Positions 53,163-62,637 of a stretch of 64,000 nucleotides of DNA are shown one piece after another. The notes beneath the pieces were generated by a model, which had not been told where the DNA came from, ran no database searches, and saw only the letters and a program-made list of their open reading frames with translations. Position numbers and translations under genes: made by a program. Position 1 is the first letter of the stretch, and every line of letters begins with the position of its first letter. This DNA is from Luteococcus sp038433155. GTDB taxonomy: Bacteria > Actinomycetota > Actinomycetes > Propionibacteriales > Propionibacteriaceae. The stretch spans positions 1 through 64,000 of the forward strand of contig NZ_JBCDMW010000006.1 in NCBI RefSeq assembly GCF_038433155.1, given 5' to 3'.

Positions 53163-53845
53163 TCAGCGCCTTCTGGCGCAGTACTTCCCTGCTTTGACGC
53201 CGCTGTAGATCGTTTCATCGATGTAGGTGATCAGCTCGCCAATCCGAGAAACGTTTGGATATCGCTTGATTCCCGTGGTGGCAATTTGCTTTCCAGTAAG
53301 ATTGTTGCGCATGTCACAGCGGACATCCTCCTTGTTCTTTTCGCCGGACTCGTGCGCTTGCAACCACGCATCGGGATTCTTTAACGAGAGGTACAGCCAA
53401 GCCGACCAGTATTGGTGTCGGAGGGCTTGACGCCGATCGTCGCGGTCATTGGATCTTGGAGCGGGGGGCTTTCCTGCGGCTACGATCGATTTTGATCGGG
53501 GTGTGTTCTGGAAGATGAACTCGGCATTGTAGGTGATCTCTGCCCAAGTTAGGCACAGCTTTATGATCTGTCTGCAGAGTTGCTTCTCGGCGTCTTTCAC
53601 GGCTCCGAGTTTCTTGTAGATTTGCTCCGCTGTTTCCGAGTCATCTGAACGTGAAGCGCCTTCGTTGGGGGAAAGAGTCAGGCCGTCTCTTGTGCTGACC
53701 ATATTCAGAATGACGCCGTCTCCATCGGGGTCCTGGTTGATGGGAATGTCACGAGAGGGCGCGGCCGTTGCTGGGGGGCAAACAGGATTGCTGCGCTCAT
53801 GGCGGCGAGCGACACTTTAGAAAGGAAGTGATGGCTAGGATGCAC
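53163..53845 (-). pseudogene. Secreted protein of unknown function with a frameshift in a G6 tract
   Basis: From a GTG at 53845 (preceded by TTGGAG) the frame reads VHPSHHFLSKVSLAAMSAAI then LFAPQQ and is lost. If one base is added to the run of six G at 53773-53778, it continues APPATAAPSRDIPINQDPDG into the 179-residue open frame that ends CARRR at 53163. The restored product has a textbook signal peptide (cleavage near ATAAPS) and a helical domain (AEQIYKKLGAVKDAEKQLCR, IIKLCLTWAEITYNAEFIFQ). Possible causes: mutation, slipped-strand phase switch or sequence error. Translation from MVSTRDG (53702) alone would give a leaderless protein. Confidence 0.6.
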
Positions 53846-53926
53846 GTGGGCTCCAATGTTGGGGGCTCTGGGATGCTATTCCCCGAAGGGGGTCGGTGGC
53901 GATCGTCATGGTTCGGAGGGCTGACC

Positions 53927-53963
53927 TTGCACGAATGTCCGAGTGTCGTGAACGATCGTGCAA
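53927..53963. promoter_or_regulatory. Inverted repeat upstream of glpA
   Basis: TTGCACGA (53927-53934) and its perfect complement TCGTGCAA (53956-53963), with an internal TCGTGAACGA. It lies 137 nt before the glpA start, in a suitable place for a glycerol-responsive regulator. No regulator gene is adjacent. Confidence 0.4.
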
Positions 53964-54099
53964 ACCGGGGTCAAGTCGGTGCACGTCGGGGGCGGATCGG
54001 GCCTGGGGCTCGAAAACCGTCGGAGGCGGTCCCTAGGCTGGCAGCACGGTGAGGGGTCCGCATGGGAGCGGGTCGGCCGGCGTACGACGGGAGCACTCC

Positions 54100-55812
54100 A
54101 TGAGGACGATGCAGGCGGATGTGGTTGTGGTGGGTGGCGGTGCCACCGGTGCGGGCGTCGTGCGGGATGTGGCGATGCGGGGTTACACCGCGGTGTTGGT
54201 GGACCGGGCCGACCTGGGCCAGGGAACCACCGGGCGCTACCACGGGCTGCTGCATTCCGGCGGCCGTTATGTGGTCTCCGACCCTCGCTCCGCAACGGAA
54301 TGCGCGGAGGAGAACGAGATCATCACCAGGATCCACGCGGATGCGGTGGAGGCCACCGGCGGCCTGTTCGTCGTTACCCCCGAGGACACCGAGGAGCACG
54401 CCGACAAGTTCCAGGCCGCGGCCGATGCCACCAAGGTGCCCTGTGAGGAGATCAGCATCGCCGAGGCGCTGAAGCGCGAGCCGCGGCTCAACCCCGGCAT
54501 CAAGCGCGCCTTCGCCGTGCAGGATGGCACGGTCGACGGCTGGCAGATGGTCTGGGGTGCCGCCAGGAGCGCGATGGACCACGGTGCCCGGGTGCTGCCC
54601 TACCACTCGGTGACCCGGATCACCCGCGACGGGGACCAGGTCACGGGCGTGATCTGCACCGACATGAAGACCAACGAACAGGTCACCATCGACACCCGCT
54701 TCGTGATCAACGCTGGCGGTCCGTGGGCTGGTCAGATTGCCGGTATGGCCGACTGTCCCGGCGTCGATGTGGTGCCGGGCCGCGGCATCATGATCGCGAT
54801 GAACCACCGGCTGGTGAACCAGGTGGTCAACCGCTGCATCTACCCCGCTGACGGCGACATCCTGGTGCCGGTGCACACGGTGTGCATCATCGGCACCACC
54901 GATGTGAAGGTGGATGACCCGGACAAGCTGGCCATTCCCCGCGACGAGGTGCAGCAGATGCTCGACTCGGGCGAGGCACTGGTGCCCGGCTTCCGCCGGG
55001 CCCGCGCGGTGCACGCCTGGTCCGGCGCCCGTCCGCTGGTCAAGGATTCCCGGGTGGCGCTCACCGACACCCGGCACATGAGCCGTGGCATGAGCATCAT
55101 CGACCACGAGGCCCGTGACGGCGTCAAGGGCCTGCTGACGATGAGCGGCGGCAAGCTCACCACGTACCGCCTGATGGCCAAGAACATCGTCGACGTGATG
55201 TGTGAGCAGCTGGGCGACGAGCGCCCCTGTACCACCGAGACCGAACCGGTGCCCGGCAGCGAATCCGGCAAGAACTACCTGGTCACCCATCGCCTCGAAG
55301 AGCGGGAGAAGGACCGTCTGGAGGACCAGATCATCTGCGAGTGCGAGCTGATGAGCCGCGGTCAGCTGACCGAGCTGATGGACGAGCACCCGGCCGCCAC
55401 CTTCGACGATCTGCGCCGGCAGCTGCGGTTGGGCATGGGGCCTTGTCAGGGCGGTTTCTGCTCCACCCGCGCCGCCGGGATCGCGCTGGAGACCGGGCAT
55501 TGCGATGTCGACCGGGCCACCGAACAGTTGCGGCTCTTCCTGAAGAACCGGTGGGTGGGCCTGTGGCCGATCCTCTACGGGGACCAGGTGCGCCAGACCG
55601 CCCTGGACAACTGGATCTTCAAGGGAACGCTGGACATCGAGCACCTGCCACCCGCGGGCAGCGGGCCGCTGATCCCGGGCGAGGGCCCGGACCAGTTCGC
55701 CGTGCCGCACACCCAACCGGCCCCGGAGGACCAGCCGGAGGACCAGGACACCATCGAGGGCTCGGCGCACGACGCCGGGGCCGCCCCCGTCGAGCCGAAG
55801 CGAGGCATGTGA
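54100..55812 (+). CDS. glpA: Anaerobic glycerol-3-phosphate dehydrogenase subunit A
   Basis: 570-residue FAD enzyme oxidising sn-glycerol-3-phosphate to dihydroxyacetone phosphate with electrons passed to GlpB/GlpC and quinone. The N-terminal dinucleotide loop is VVVVGGGATGAGVVRDVAMR; GQGTTGRYHGLLHSGGRYVV and WSGARPLVKDS are family motifs. After the catalytic domain comes a BFD-like [2Fe-2S] segment, IICECELMSRGQLTEL and MGPCQGGFCS. The C-terminal 50 residues are acidic and Pro-rich. The ATG at 54100 follows GGGAG. It is first of glpABC with a 1-nt gap to glpB. Confidence 0.95.
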   Translation: MRTMQADVVVVGGGATGAGVVRDVAMRGYTAVLVDRADLGQGTTGRYHGLLHSGGRYVVSDPRSATECAEENEIITRIHADAVEATGGLFVVTPEDTEEHADKFQAAADATKVPCEEISIAEALKREPRLNPGIKRAFAVQDGTVDGWQMVWGAARSAMDHGARVLPYHSVTRITRDGDQVTGVICTDMKTNEQVTIDTRFVINAGGPWAGQIAGMADCPGVDVVPGRGIMIAMNHRLVNQVVNRCIYPADGDILVPVHTVCIIGTTDVKVDDPDKLAIPRDEVQQMLDSGEALVPGFRRARAVHAWSGARPLVKDSRVALTDTRHMSRGMSIIDHEARDGVKGLLTMSGGKLTTYRLMAKNIVDVMCEQLGDERPCTTETEPVPGSESGKNYLVTHRLEEREKDRLEDQIICECELMSRGQLTELMDEHPAATFDDLRRQLRLGMGPCQGGFCSTRAAGIALETGHCDVDRATEQLRLFLKNRWVGLWPILYGDQVRQTALDNWIFKGTLDIEHLPPAGSGPLIPGEGPDQFAVPHTQPAPEDQPEDQDTIEGSAHDAGAAPVEPKRGM

Positions 55813-55813
55813 G

Positions 55814-57073
55814 ATGAGCGACGTCATCGTGATCGGAGCCGGTCTGGCCGGGCTGACCGCGGCCCTGAAGCTGCGGCAGGCGGGCAGGTCCGTCACCCTG
55901 CTGAACAAGGGGATCGGCGGCCTGCAGCTGGGCCAGGGGACCATCGACATCCTGGGCTATGGCCCACAGCGGATCGAGCACCCCGTCCAGGCGCTGGAGG
56001 CCTTCGTCGCCGAGCACCCCGAGCACCCCTACGCGACGGTGGAACGCCAGGACATCGAGCAGGGCGTCCGGCTGCTGCTGGACACCCTGGGCCCCGACCA
56101 GCTGGACGGGGACATGCACCGCAACGGGCTCTACCCCACGGCCGTGGGCGCGATGCGCCCCACCGCCCTGGTGCCGCCGTCGATGGCCGCCGGGCAGTGC
56201 GTGGCCGGCAAGAAGTTCCTGATCGTCGGCATCCGGGAGCTGAAGGACTTCTACCCGCAGCTGGTGGCGGAGAACCTGGCCCGGACCGAGCTGCCCGGCG
56301 GTGGCCGGCTGGATGCCCGGGCGGACCACGTCAGCTTCGAGCCGCGCGCCGGTGAGGTGGATGCCAGCGGGCTGACCATCGCCCGGGCGCTGGACGATCC
56401 GGCGGCCCGGCGGCGTTTCGTCGCGGAGTTGAAGCCGCTGGTGGCCGACGGCGAGAGCCTCGGCCTGCCGGCCGTGCTGGGCGCCAATGACGTGAACGCC
56501 TGGCGCGACATCCAGGAGCAGTTGGGCGTCCCGGTTTTCGAGATCCCGCTGCCCCCGCCGTCGGTTCCCGGCTGGCGGCAGAACGACGCCCTGCTGCAGG
56601 CCGTCAAGGAGGCCCGGGTCCGGGTGGTCAATGGCACCAAGGTGCTCCGGGCGCGCGTCGAGGACGGCGTGATCAGGGGAGTCACCATCAAGGGCACCGG
56701 ACACGAGCAGGAGTACACCGCGGAGCACTTCGTGCTGGCGGCCGGTGGCTTCGAGTCCGGCGCGCTCACCCTGGACAGCCACAACCAGCTGCACGAGACC
56801 ATCTTCGGGCTGCCGGTGCGCGGCGGGAGGATCGAGGACATGGTGCACGGCGACTACTGGGGCGGTGACCAGCCGCTGTTCAAGGCCGGGCTGGCCGTTG
56901 ACGAGTCGATGCGGGTGGTCGGCGACGACGACACGGTCGTGTACCCCAACCTCTACGCCTGCGGCGGCATCCTGGCGGGTGCCCAACGGTGGACCGAGAA
57001 GTCGGGCGAGGGAATCGCCCTGGGCAGCGCAATGCGAGCCAGCAACGCCATCCTGGCGGAGGGGAAGAACTGA
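55814..57073 (+). CDS. glpB: Anaerobic glycerol-3-phosphate dehydrogenase subunit B
   Basis: 419-residue flavoprotein subunit that relays electrons from GlpA. The N-terminal FAD loop VIVIGAGLAGLTAALKLRQA and GGLQLGQGTIDILGY are typical. The C-terminal part GLAVDESMRVVGDDDTVVYP and YACGGILAGAQRW match GlpB. Its stop and the glpC start share one base (TGATG), showing tight coupling. Confidence 0.93.
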   Translation: MSDVIVIGAGLAGLTAALKLRQAGRSVTLLNKGIGGLQLGQGTIDILGYGPQRIEHPVQALEAFVAEHPEHPYATVERQDIEQGVRLLLDTLGPDQLDGDMHRNGLYPTAVGAMRPTALVPPSMAAGQCVAGKKFLIVGIRELKDFYPQLVAENLARTELPGGGRLDARADHVSFEPRAGEVDASGLTIARALDDPAARRRFVAELKPLVADGESLGLPAVLGANDVNAWRDIQEQLGVPVFEIPLPPPSVPGWRQNDALLQAVKEARVRVVNGTKVLRARVEDGVIRGVTIKGTGHEQEYTAEHFVLAAGGFESGALTLDSHNQLHETIFGLPVRGGRIEDMVHGDYWGGDQPLFKAGLAVDESMRVVGDDDTVVYPNLYACGGILAGAQRWTEKSGEGIALGSAMRASNAILAEGKN

Positions 57074-58380
57074 TGACCGAGCAAGAGCAGGTTGCGCCGG
57101 TGAACCAGCGGGAGGCCGCCAAGGCCGCGCTGGACCACGCGCTGGATGAACTGACCCGTGCGACGCTGGACCACTGCGTCAAGTGCACCATCTGTGAAAC
57201 GGCCTGCCCGGTGGCCCGGGTGACGCCGCTGTTCAGCGGACCCAAGTTCGTCGGGCCGCAGGCCGAGCGTTTCCGCAACGGTGAATCGGTGGATCATTCG
57301 CTGGACTACTGCTCCAGTTGCGGCATCTGCACCCTGAGCTGCCCGCAGGGGGTGCAGATCGCCGAGCTGAACTCGCAGGCGCGTGCGGTCATGAAGAAGG
57401 ACCACATGCCGGTGCGGGACCGGTTGATCACCCAGACCACGCTCGAGGGCATGGTGATGAGCCCGCTGGCCCCCGTCGCCAATGCAGCCCTGGGGATGAA
57501 GCCGGTGCGCACGGTGATCGAGAAGGTCGTCGGGGTCCACCGCGACGCCCCGATGCCCCAGGCGCACTTCGAGACCCTGCGGATGTGGTTGAAGAAGCGG
57601 CCGGCGCGCACCACCCCCGCCCCCCGTGGCCCGGTGGTCTTCTTCACCGGCTGCGCCGGCGGCTACTTCGAGGTGGAGACCAGCAAGAAGTCCATCGAGC
57701 TGCTGGAATTCCTGGGCTACGAGGTGCTGGTGCCCAAGCAGGGCTGCTGCGGCCTGGCCGAGCAGTCCAATGGCCTGTTCGAGCAGGCCACCAAGCACGT
57801 GCTCAAGCTGTGCAAGCAGCTGCAGAGTGCCGGCAAGGACCTGACGATCATCAGCTCGTCGGGTTCCTGTGTCGGCATGCTGAAGCACGAGGCGCACGAG
57901 ATCATGGGCGTCGACGCGGAGGAACTGAAGGATGTCGGCACCCGCTCGCGTGACATCAGCGAATTCCTGCTGGAGCTGGCCGACGCCGGACAGCTGCCGC
58001 TGGACTTCCGCCAGATGGACATCGAGATCCCGTACCACCAGCCCTGCCAGGTCAAGAGCCAGGGCATGGGCATGCCCGCCATGCACCTGCTGGAATTGAT
58101 CCCCGGGGTCACGGTGCAGGAGTCCGGCCAGCCGTGCTGTGGCATCGCCGGTACCTATGGTCTGAAGAAGGAGAAGTACGAGGTGGCCCAGGCTGTGGGC
58201 AAGCCCGTCTTCGAGCACATGAAGAAGCACGACCATGGTGTGGGTGCCTGTGACACCGAGACCTGCCGCTGGCAGATCCGCAAGGGGTCCGGCGTGAACA
58301 CGGTGCATCCCGTCGAGATCCTGCACTACGCCTACGGGCTGTCCGATGACCTCTTCGAGGCCAAGGTGGGCAAGCGCTGA
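57073..58380 (+). CDS. glpC: Anaerobic glycerol-3-phosphate dehydrogenase subunit C
   Basis: 435-residue iron-sulfur membrane-associated subunit passing electrons to quinone. Two 4Fe-4S motifs: HCVKCTICETACPVARVTP and YCSSCGICTLSCPQGVQIAE. Two CCG domains follow (FFTGCAGGYFEVE...GCCGLAEQ and YHQPCQVK...PCCGIAGTYG), characteristic of HdrB/GlpC-type proteins. Membrane attachment is through amphipathic helices rather than clear TM segments. Last gene of the operon; a terminator lies at 58426. Confidence 0.93.
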   Translation: MTEQEQVAPVNQREAAKAALDHALDELTRATLDHCVKCTICETACPVARVTPLFSGPKFVGPQAERFRNGESVDHSLDYCSSCGICTLSCPQGVQIAELNSQARAVMKKDHMPVRDRLITQTTLEGMVMSPLAPVANAALGMKPVRTVIEKVVGVHRDAPMPQAHFETLRMWLKKRPARTTPAPRGPVVFFTGCAGGYFEVETSKKSIELLEFLGYEVLVPKQGCCGLAEQSNGLFEQATKHVLKLCKQLQSAGKDLTIISSSGSCVGMLKHEAHEIMGVDAEELKDVGTRSRDISEFLLELADAGQLPLDFRQMDIEIPYHQPCQVKSQGMGMPAMHLLELIPGVTVQESGQPCCGIAGTYGLKKEKYEVAQAVGKPVFEHMKKHDHGVGACDTETCRWQIRKGSGVNTVHPVEILHYAYGLSDDLFEAKVGKR

Positions 58381-58402
58381 CGCCCATGGCCTGACATCCG
58401 GC

Positions 58403-58421
58403 GGCCGAGCTTGTCGAGGCC
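58403..58421. repeat. REP-like core
   Basis: GGCCGAGCTTGTCGAGGCC, identical to the core at 30628, between the glpC stop and its terminator. Confidence 0.65.
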
Positions 58422-58425
58422 AACC

Positions 58426-58463
58426 AAGAGGTGCTCCTTCCCCGGTGGGGAGGAGCACCTCTT
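58426..58463. terminator. Bidirectional terminator between glpC and the 58494 gene
   Basis: 12-bp outer stem AAGAGGTGCTCC / GGAGCACCTCTT with an inner TTCCCC-GGT-GGGGA helix. Confidence 0.75.
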
Positions 58464-58493
58464 TCCATCCGGAGACCTTCTGAGCTGGGTGGA

Positions 58494-59138
58494 TCAGGAG
58501 AGGGTTCCGGGCACCACGTCGCGGATCCTGGTGGGATCCTCCCGGTCGTGGGCGATCAGTACCTGTACCCCGGAGCTGGCCTGGGAGACGACACGAATGG
58601 TCATCGGCTGCCAGCCAGCGGGTTGGTAGGAGACCAGCGCGATCTCGTGGGGGAGGCGGGGCAGCTCCCGGGTCTGCAGCACCTGCCCTTGGGTCACCAC
58701 CACACGTCCGCCGCTGTGACTACGCCTCCTCGCGGCATTGCGTCGCCACCTGGCGAAGCCGTCGTGCTGCCGCCAGGCCAGCACGAAACAGACAATGCCA
58801 CCCAGCGCCGCCAGCAGGATCCGTGGCACGGGCAGGCCGTCCTCGGCACAGGACAACAACAGGCCCATCCCGAGCCACAGGAAGCCGAAGGCCACTGCGT
58901 CCAGGACCGCGTAGCGAAGGGTACTGAGGCGCGCCCCGGCCGAGGACATCGCGGGCACCATGAGCCAGGCCACGGCCAGGCAGGCCAGGGCCCAACACAG
59001 CATGAATCCGAGGATTGGCAGCCACTCGACGTCTGGCTCGCTGGCCACCCACGGCAGCATGCACGTCGGGAAAGCGGCGAGCATCGTGAACAGGGAGAAG
59101 ACGAACAGGGCCAGACTGTTGCCGAGGCGTTGGGGCAT
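58494..59138 (-). CDS. Membrane protein of unknown function
   Basis: 214 residues: four TM segments (about residues 8-33, 41-62, 72-93 and 101-120), then a basic linker (WRRNAARRRSHSGG) and a soluble C-terminal domain of about 70 residues. The start at 59138 (MPQRLGNSL) is chosen over a 20-codon extension. I do not recognise the family; the layout resembles actinobacterial PH-like (bPH) membrane proteins. Not in an operon. Confidence 0.55.
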   Translation of the reverse strand: MPQRLGNSLALFVFSLFTMLAAFPTCMLPWVASEPDVEWLPILGFMLCWALACLAVAWLMVPAMSSAGARLSTLRYAVLDAVAFGFLWLGMGLLLSCAEDGLPVPRILLAALGGIVCFVLAWRQHDGFARWRRNAARRRSHSGGRVVVTQGQVLQTRELPRLPHEIALVSYQPAGWQPMTIRVVSQASSGVQVLIAHDREDPTRIRDVVPGTLS

Positions 59139-59308
59139 GCCGAAGAGCCTAACCAGCCGCGGGTTCGTCCACTCCCACCCGTGGGCTGCCTGCGGCATCC
59201 CACGGGAATCAACCGCCGGATGGCGGCCCGGCGAACCTCCACCGCGGGAGATCGATGCCGGTGGGTAACCGATGGTCGGTTCCCGTGGCGGGCCCTGCGG
59301 GAAATGAC

Positions 59309-59346
59309 CAACGCGCCCAGCTCCACGAAGGGAACTGGGCGCGTTG
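59309..59346 (-). terminator. Terminator of the DEAD-box helicase gene
   Basis: 12-bp stem CAACGCGCCCAG / CTGGGCGCGTTG with a 14-nt loop that itself pairs partly, 19 nt after the helicase stop on the minus strand. Confidence 0.7.
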
Positions 59347-59365
59347 ACGATGCTGTTCGACTCGC

Positions 59366-60952
59366 TCAGCGGCGGCCGCGACGCCCCGCACTGCTGGAGA
59401 AGGCGGCGACGCCACCGGTGGAGCCGGCGGAGCTGGCGCCTGCCGAGCCGCCGCGGCGCGACGGCATGGCGCGACGGGTGCCTTCGGTGCGGCCACCCTC
59501 CACGGGGCGGGAGTCACTGCGACGGGCCTCGGGGCGGGCGGCGGAATCGCCACCGCGTCCCCGGCCACCACGACGGGAGCCAGCGGAGGACTGGGTGTCG
59601 CCCTGGCCGCGGCCGGCCCCGCCACGTCCACGGCCACCATTGCTGCCACGGCCCCGTCCACCGCCGGCGTTGCCGCCGGCAGCCTGCTGCTCGGCCTTCT
59701 GCGGGTAGGCGGCCTTCTCGGCATCCGCGGGGGACAGGAAGGTGCGCTCGCCGGGGGCGAGCCCGTCGAGCACGGAGCGCACGGCATTGCTGACCGTCGG
59801 CTTGATCTTGGCGGCCCGCATCAGGCCGCGGACCTCACCGCGCTGGTCGGGCGTCACCATCGTCACGACGGTGCCGGCCTTGCCGGCCCGGGCGGTCCGA
59901 CCCGAACGGTGCAGGTAGGCCTTGTGCTCGGTGGGCGGATCGGCGTGCACCACCAGCTCCACGTCGTCGACGTGGATGCCGCGGGCGGCGATGTCGGTGG
60001 CCACCAAGGTGGAGACCCGGCCGGAGTGGAAGGCTTCCATGTTGCGGGTGCGGGCATTCTGCGCCAGGTTGCCGTGCAGGTCGACGGCGGGAATGCCGCG
60101 CGCCAACAGCTGCTTGGCGAGCTTCTTGGCGCCGTGCTTGGTGCGGGTGAACAGGATCGTCTTGCCCGGCGCAGCAGCCAAATCGGCCAGGATGCCGGTC
60201 TTGTCCTCCTTGCCCACCTCCAGCACGTGGTGGTCCATCGCGGAGACAGGGGAGACGGCGGAATCGGCCTCGTGGGTGACGGGCTGGTGCAGGTAGCGCT
60301 TGACCAGCACGTCGATGCCATTGTCCAGGGTGGCGCTGAAGAGCATCTTCTGCGCATCGGTGGGCACCTTGTCCAGGATTCGCTTGACCATGGGCAGGAA
60401 GCCCATGTCGGCCATGTGGTCGGCCTCGTCCAGGATGCAGATCTCGACGGCGGACAGGTCCACCAGCCCCTGACCCATCAGGTCCAGCAGGCGGCCGGGG
60501 CAGGCGATCAGCACGTCGACGCCCTTCGCGAGGGTGCGGACCTGCGGGTTCTGGCCGACGCCGCCGAAGATGGTCAGGCTGACCAGATCGGAGCTCTTCT
60601 CCAACGGGAGCAGGGATTCCTCGATCTGGGTGGCCAGCTCGCGGGTGGGCGCCAGGATCAGCGCACGCGGCTTCTTGGCCACTCGGCGCTTCTGGTCGGC
60701 GGTCAGGCGGGCCACCGTCGGCAGCAGGAAGGCGAAGGTCTTGCCGGAGCCGGTGCGGCCTCGGCCCAGCACGTCGCGACCGGCCAGCGAGTCGGGCAGG
60801 GTGGCCAGCTGGATCGGCGTGGGGGTGGTGATCCCGCGGGTGACCAGCGCGTCGGCCAGCGGCTGCGGGACGCCCAGTTCCGTGAAGCCGCCGGCGGCGG
60901 ACACAGTGGTGGGCACAGAGGTATTGCGGTCAGTCAAGGAGATACCAATCAC
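59366..60952 (-). CDS. DEAD-box RNA helicase with a Gly/Arg-rich tail
   Basis: 528-residue ATP-dependent RNA helicase. Motifs: Q-motif (GFTELGVPQPLADALVTRG, TPTPIQ), Walker A GRTGSGKT, PTRELA, VEICILDEADHMADMGF (DEAD), LFSATLD (SAT), TDIAARGIHVDD and HRSGRTAR. The last 130 residues are Gly/Arg-rich (GGRGRGSNGGRGRGGAGRGQ), an RNA-binding tail common in cold- or ribosome-associated helicases. A GTG at 60952 (VIGISLTDRNTS) is the likeliest start, with no clear ribosome site, so it may be leaderless. A 56-codon upstream extension is doubtful. Confidence 0.9.
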   Translation of the reverse strand: MIGISLTDRNTSVPTTVSAAGGFTELGVPQPLADALVTRGITTPTPIQLATLPDSLAGRDVLGRGRTGSGKTFAFLLPTVARLTADQKRRVAKKPRALILAPTRELATQIEESLLPLEKSSDLVSLTIFGGVGQNPQVRTLAKGVDVLIACPGRLLDLMGQGLVDLSAVEICILDEADHMADMGFLPMVKRILDKVPTDAQKMLFSATLDNGIDVLVKRYLHQPVTHEADSAVSPVSAMDHHVLEVGKEDKTGILADLAAAPGKTILFTRTKHGAKKLAKQLLARGIPAVDLHGNLAQNARTRNMEAFHSGRVSTLVATDIAARGIHVDDVELVVHADPPTEHKAYLHRSGRTARAGKAGTVVTMVTPDQRGEVRGLMRAAKIKPTVSNAVRSVLDGLAPGERTFLSPADAEKAAYPQKAEQQAAGGNAGGGRGRGSNGGRGRGGAGRGQGDTQSSAGSRRGGRGRGGDSAARPEARRSDSRPVEGGRTEGTRRAMPSRRGGSAGASSAGSTGGVAAFSSSAGRRGRR

Positions 60953-61208
60953 TATCGGTGTCTTGCACGGCGCGCTCAGCTCGGTCCGTCGGGTGACGGT
61001 GCGGCGCGGCCAGCGGAGCGCTTCCCGGGGGAAGTGTGGGCTCCGATCACCGAGGGTCCGCGGCAAGACTGGGCGGACCAACCTCACCACCATAGCTGAT
61101 GGATGAGATTGGTCCCGCATCCAGCCTTGTCACCCGCGTCGGGGCAGCTTTGCTCGATGGTCCAGAATCGCGTCCCGGCCACAGCGGCCGCAGAATCCGG
61201 GCGCCAGG

Positions 61209-62399
61209 TCAGCGAGTGGGATCCAGCACCACCTTCACGCAGCCATCCTGCTTTCGTTGGAAAGTCTGGTAGGCCTGCGCAGCCTGGGACAGTCCCAGCC
61301 GGTGGGTAGCCAGGCTCTCGGTGCCCAGCAGGTCCACGTCGCGCCGGAGCAGCTCCAGCAGTTCGTCGGTCCAGTTGCGGACATTGCACTGCCCCATCCG
61401 GATGGTCAGGTTCTTGTCGAAGAGCTGCATCAGGTTGACCGGGTCCGCCGCCCCGCCATAGACGCCGGCCACCGAAACCGTTCCGCCGCGGCGCACCGCG
61501 TCGAAGCTGGCCTGCAGGGCGGCCAGCCGGTCCACTCCCAGCTTCTCGGTGAGCTTGCGGGCGATCGGCTTGGGCAGCTTGCCCACCGCGCTCACCACAC
61601 CCTCCGCGACGGGGGAGCCGTGGGCCTCCATCCCCACCGCCTCGATCACCGCGTCGGCGCCACGGCCCCCGGTGAGCTCCCGGATCGCCTCGCCCGCGTC
61701 GGGAGTCCGACGCAGGTCCACTGTCTCGACGCCGAATCGCCGGGCCATCTCCAGCCGCTCGTCGACCAGGTCCACGCCGATCACCCGATCGGCGCCCTGC
61801 TGCAGCGCACACCGGGTGGCGAGCTGCCCTACCGGCCCCAGGCCGAAGACGGCCACCGTCTGTCCGGGGCCGACATCGGCATACTTCGCGGCCTGCCAGG
61901 CGGTGGGCAGGATGTCGGACAGGTAGAGGTAGCGCTCGTCGACGCCATGCTCCGGCACCTTCACCGGCCCGTACTGGGCCTGCGGCACCCGCACGTACTG
62001 CGCCTGGCCGCCGGGCACCTGTCCGTAGAGCTTGGTGTAGCCGAACAGCGCGGCCCCCTTGCCCTGATCGGTGACCTGGGTGGTCTCACACTGCGACTGC
62101 TTGCCGTGGGTGCACATGAAGCAGTGGCCGCAGGAGATGTTGAAGGGCACCACCACCCGGTCCCCGACGGCCAGCGGCCCGGCCTCGGGCCCAACCTCCT
62201 CCACGATCCCCATGAACTCGTGCCCCAGCACGTCGCCCCGGCTGAGGAAGGGGCCGAGCACCTGGTACAGATGCAGGTCCGATCCGCAGATTGCCGTCGA
62301 GGTCACCCGGATGATCGCGTCAGTGGGCTGCTCGATCCGTGGGTCGGGCACCTCGGTGACTTCCACCTGCTGCGGCCCCTGCCAGGTCAGTGCCTTCAT
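61209..62399 (-). CDS. Zinc alcohol dehydrogenase, formaldehyde-dehydrogenase-like
   Basis: 396-residue medium-chain dehydrogenase of the glutathione-independent formaldehyde dehydrogenase type (FdhA/threonine dehydrogenase-like). Zinc ligands: STAICGSDLHLYQ (catalytic Cys), DVLGHEFMGIVEE (His-Glu) and the four-cysteine structural loop SCGHCFMCTHGKQSQC. The Rossmann motif is TVAVFGLGPVGQLATRCA. A long segment after it (RKLTEKLGVDRLAALQASFD) is typical of this subgroup. The start at 62399 has GAGAGGAG upstream. It is divergent from the catalase gene. Confidence 0.88.
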   Translation of the reverse strand: MKALTWQGPQQVEVTEVPDPRIEQPTDAIIRVTSTAICGSDLHLYQVLGPFLSRGDVLGHEFMGIVEEVGPEAGPLAVGDRVVVPFNISCGHCFMCTHGKQSQCETTQVTDQGKGAALFGYTKLYGQVPGGQAQYVRVPQAQYGPVKVPEHGVDERYLYLSDILPTAWQAAKYADVGPGQTVAVFGLGPVGQLATRCALQQGADRVIGVDLVDERLEMARRFGVETVDLRRTPDAGEAIRELTGGRGADAVIEAVGMEAHGSPVAEGVVSAVGKLPKPIARKLTEKLGVDRLAALQASFDAVRRGGTVSVAGVYGGAADPVNLMQLFDKNLTIRMGQCNVRNWTDELLELLRRDVDLLGTESLATHRLGLSQAAQAYQTFQRKQDGCVKVVLDPTR

Positions 62400-62485
62400 C
62401 TGCTGCTCCTCTCTCGGCCGGGGCAAAGATCCCGGCGGATCCGTGACGTCGTGGAATCTATGTCCCGGATTCGGGTGGCAACAGA

Positions 62486-62543
62486 CCCGCAAGGGTGGGT
62501 TCCTGACCGGCCGGAAGGCAACGAAAACCCGCCCGCAAGGGTG
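62486..62543. promoter_or_regulatory. Pair of hairpins with a shared 12-mer
   Basis: CCCGCAAGGGTG occurs at 62486-62497 and 62532-62543. Each copy forms a small stem with a GCAA loop; around the second, CGAAAAC and GTTTTCG extend the stem. It lies in the divergent ADH/catalase region (238 nt). It could be a terminator-like or RNA regulatory structure. Confidence 0.45.
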
Positions 62544-62637
62544 TTTTCGACGCGTGGTGGCCACGCCACAGTGAAGGGGATACGCCCGGCGACCCCCGTC
62601 GACCCAGGCAGCACAGTGACCGGCCCAAGGAGGACCG

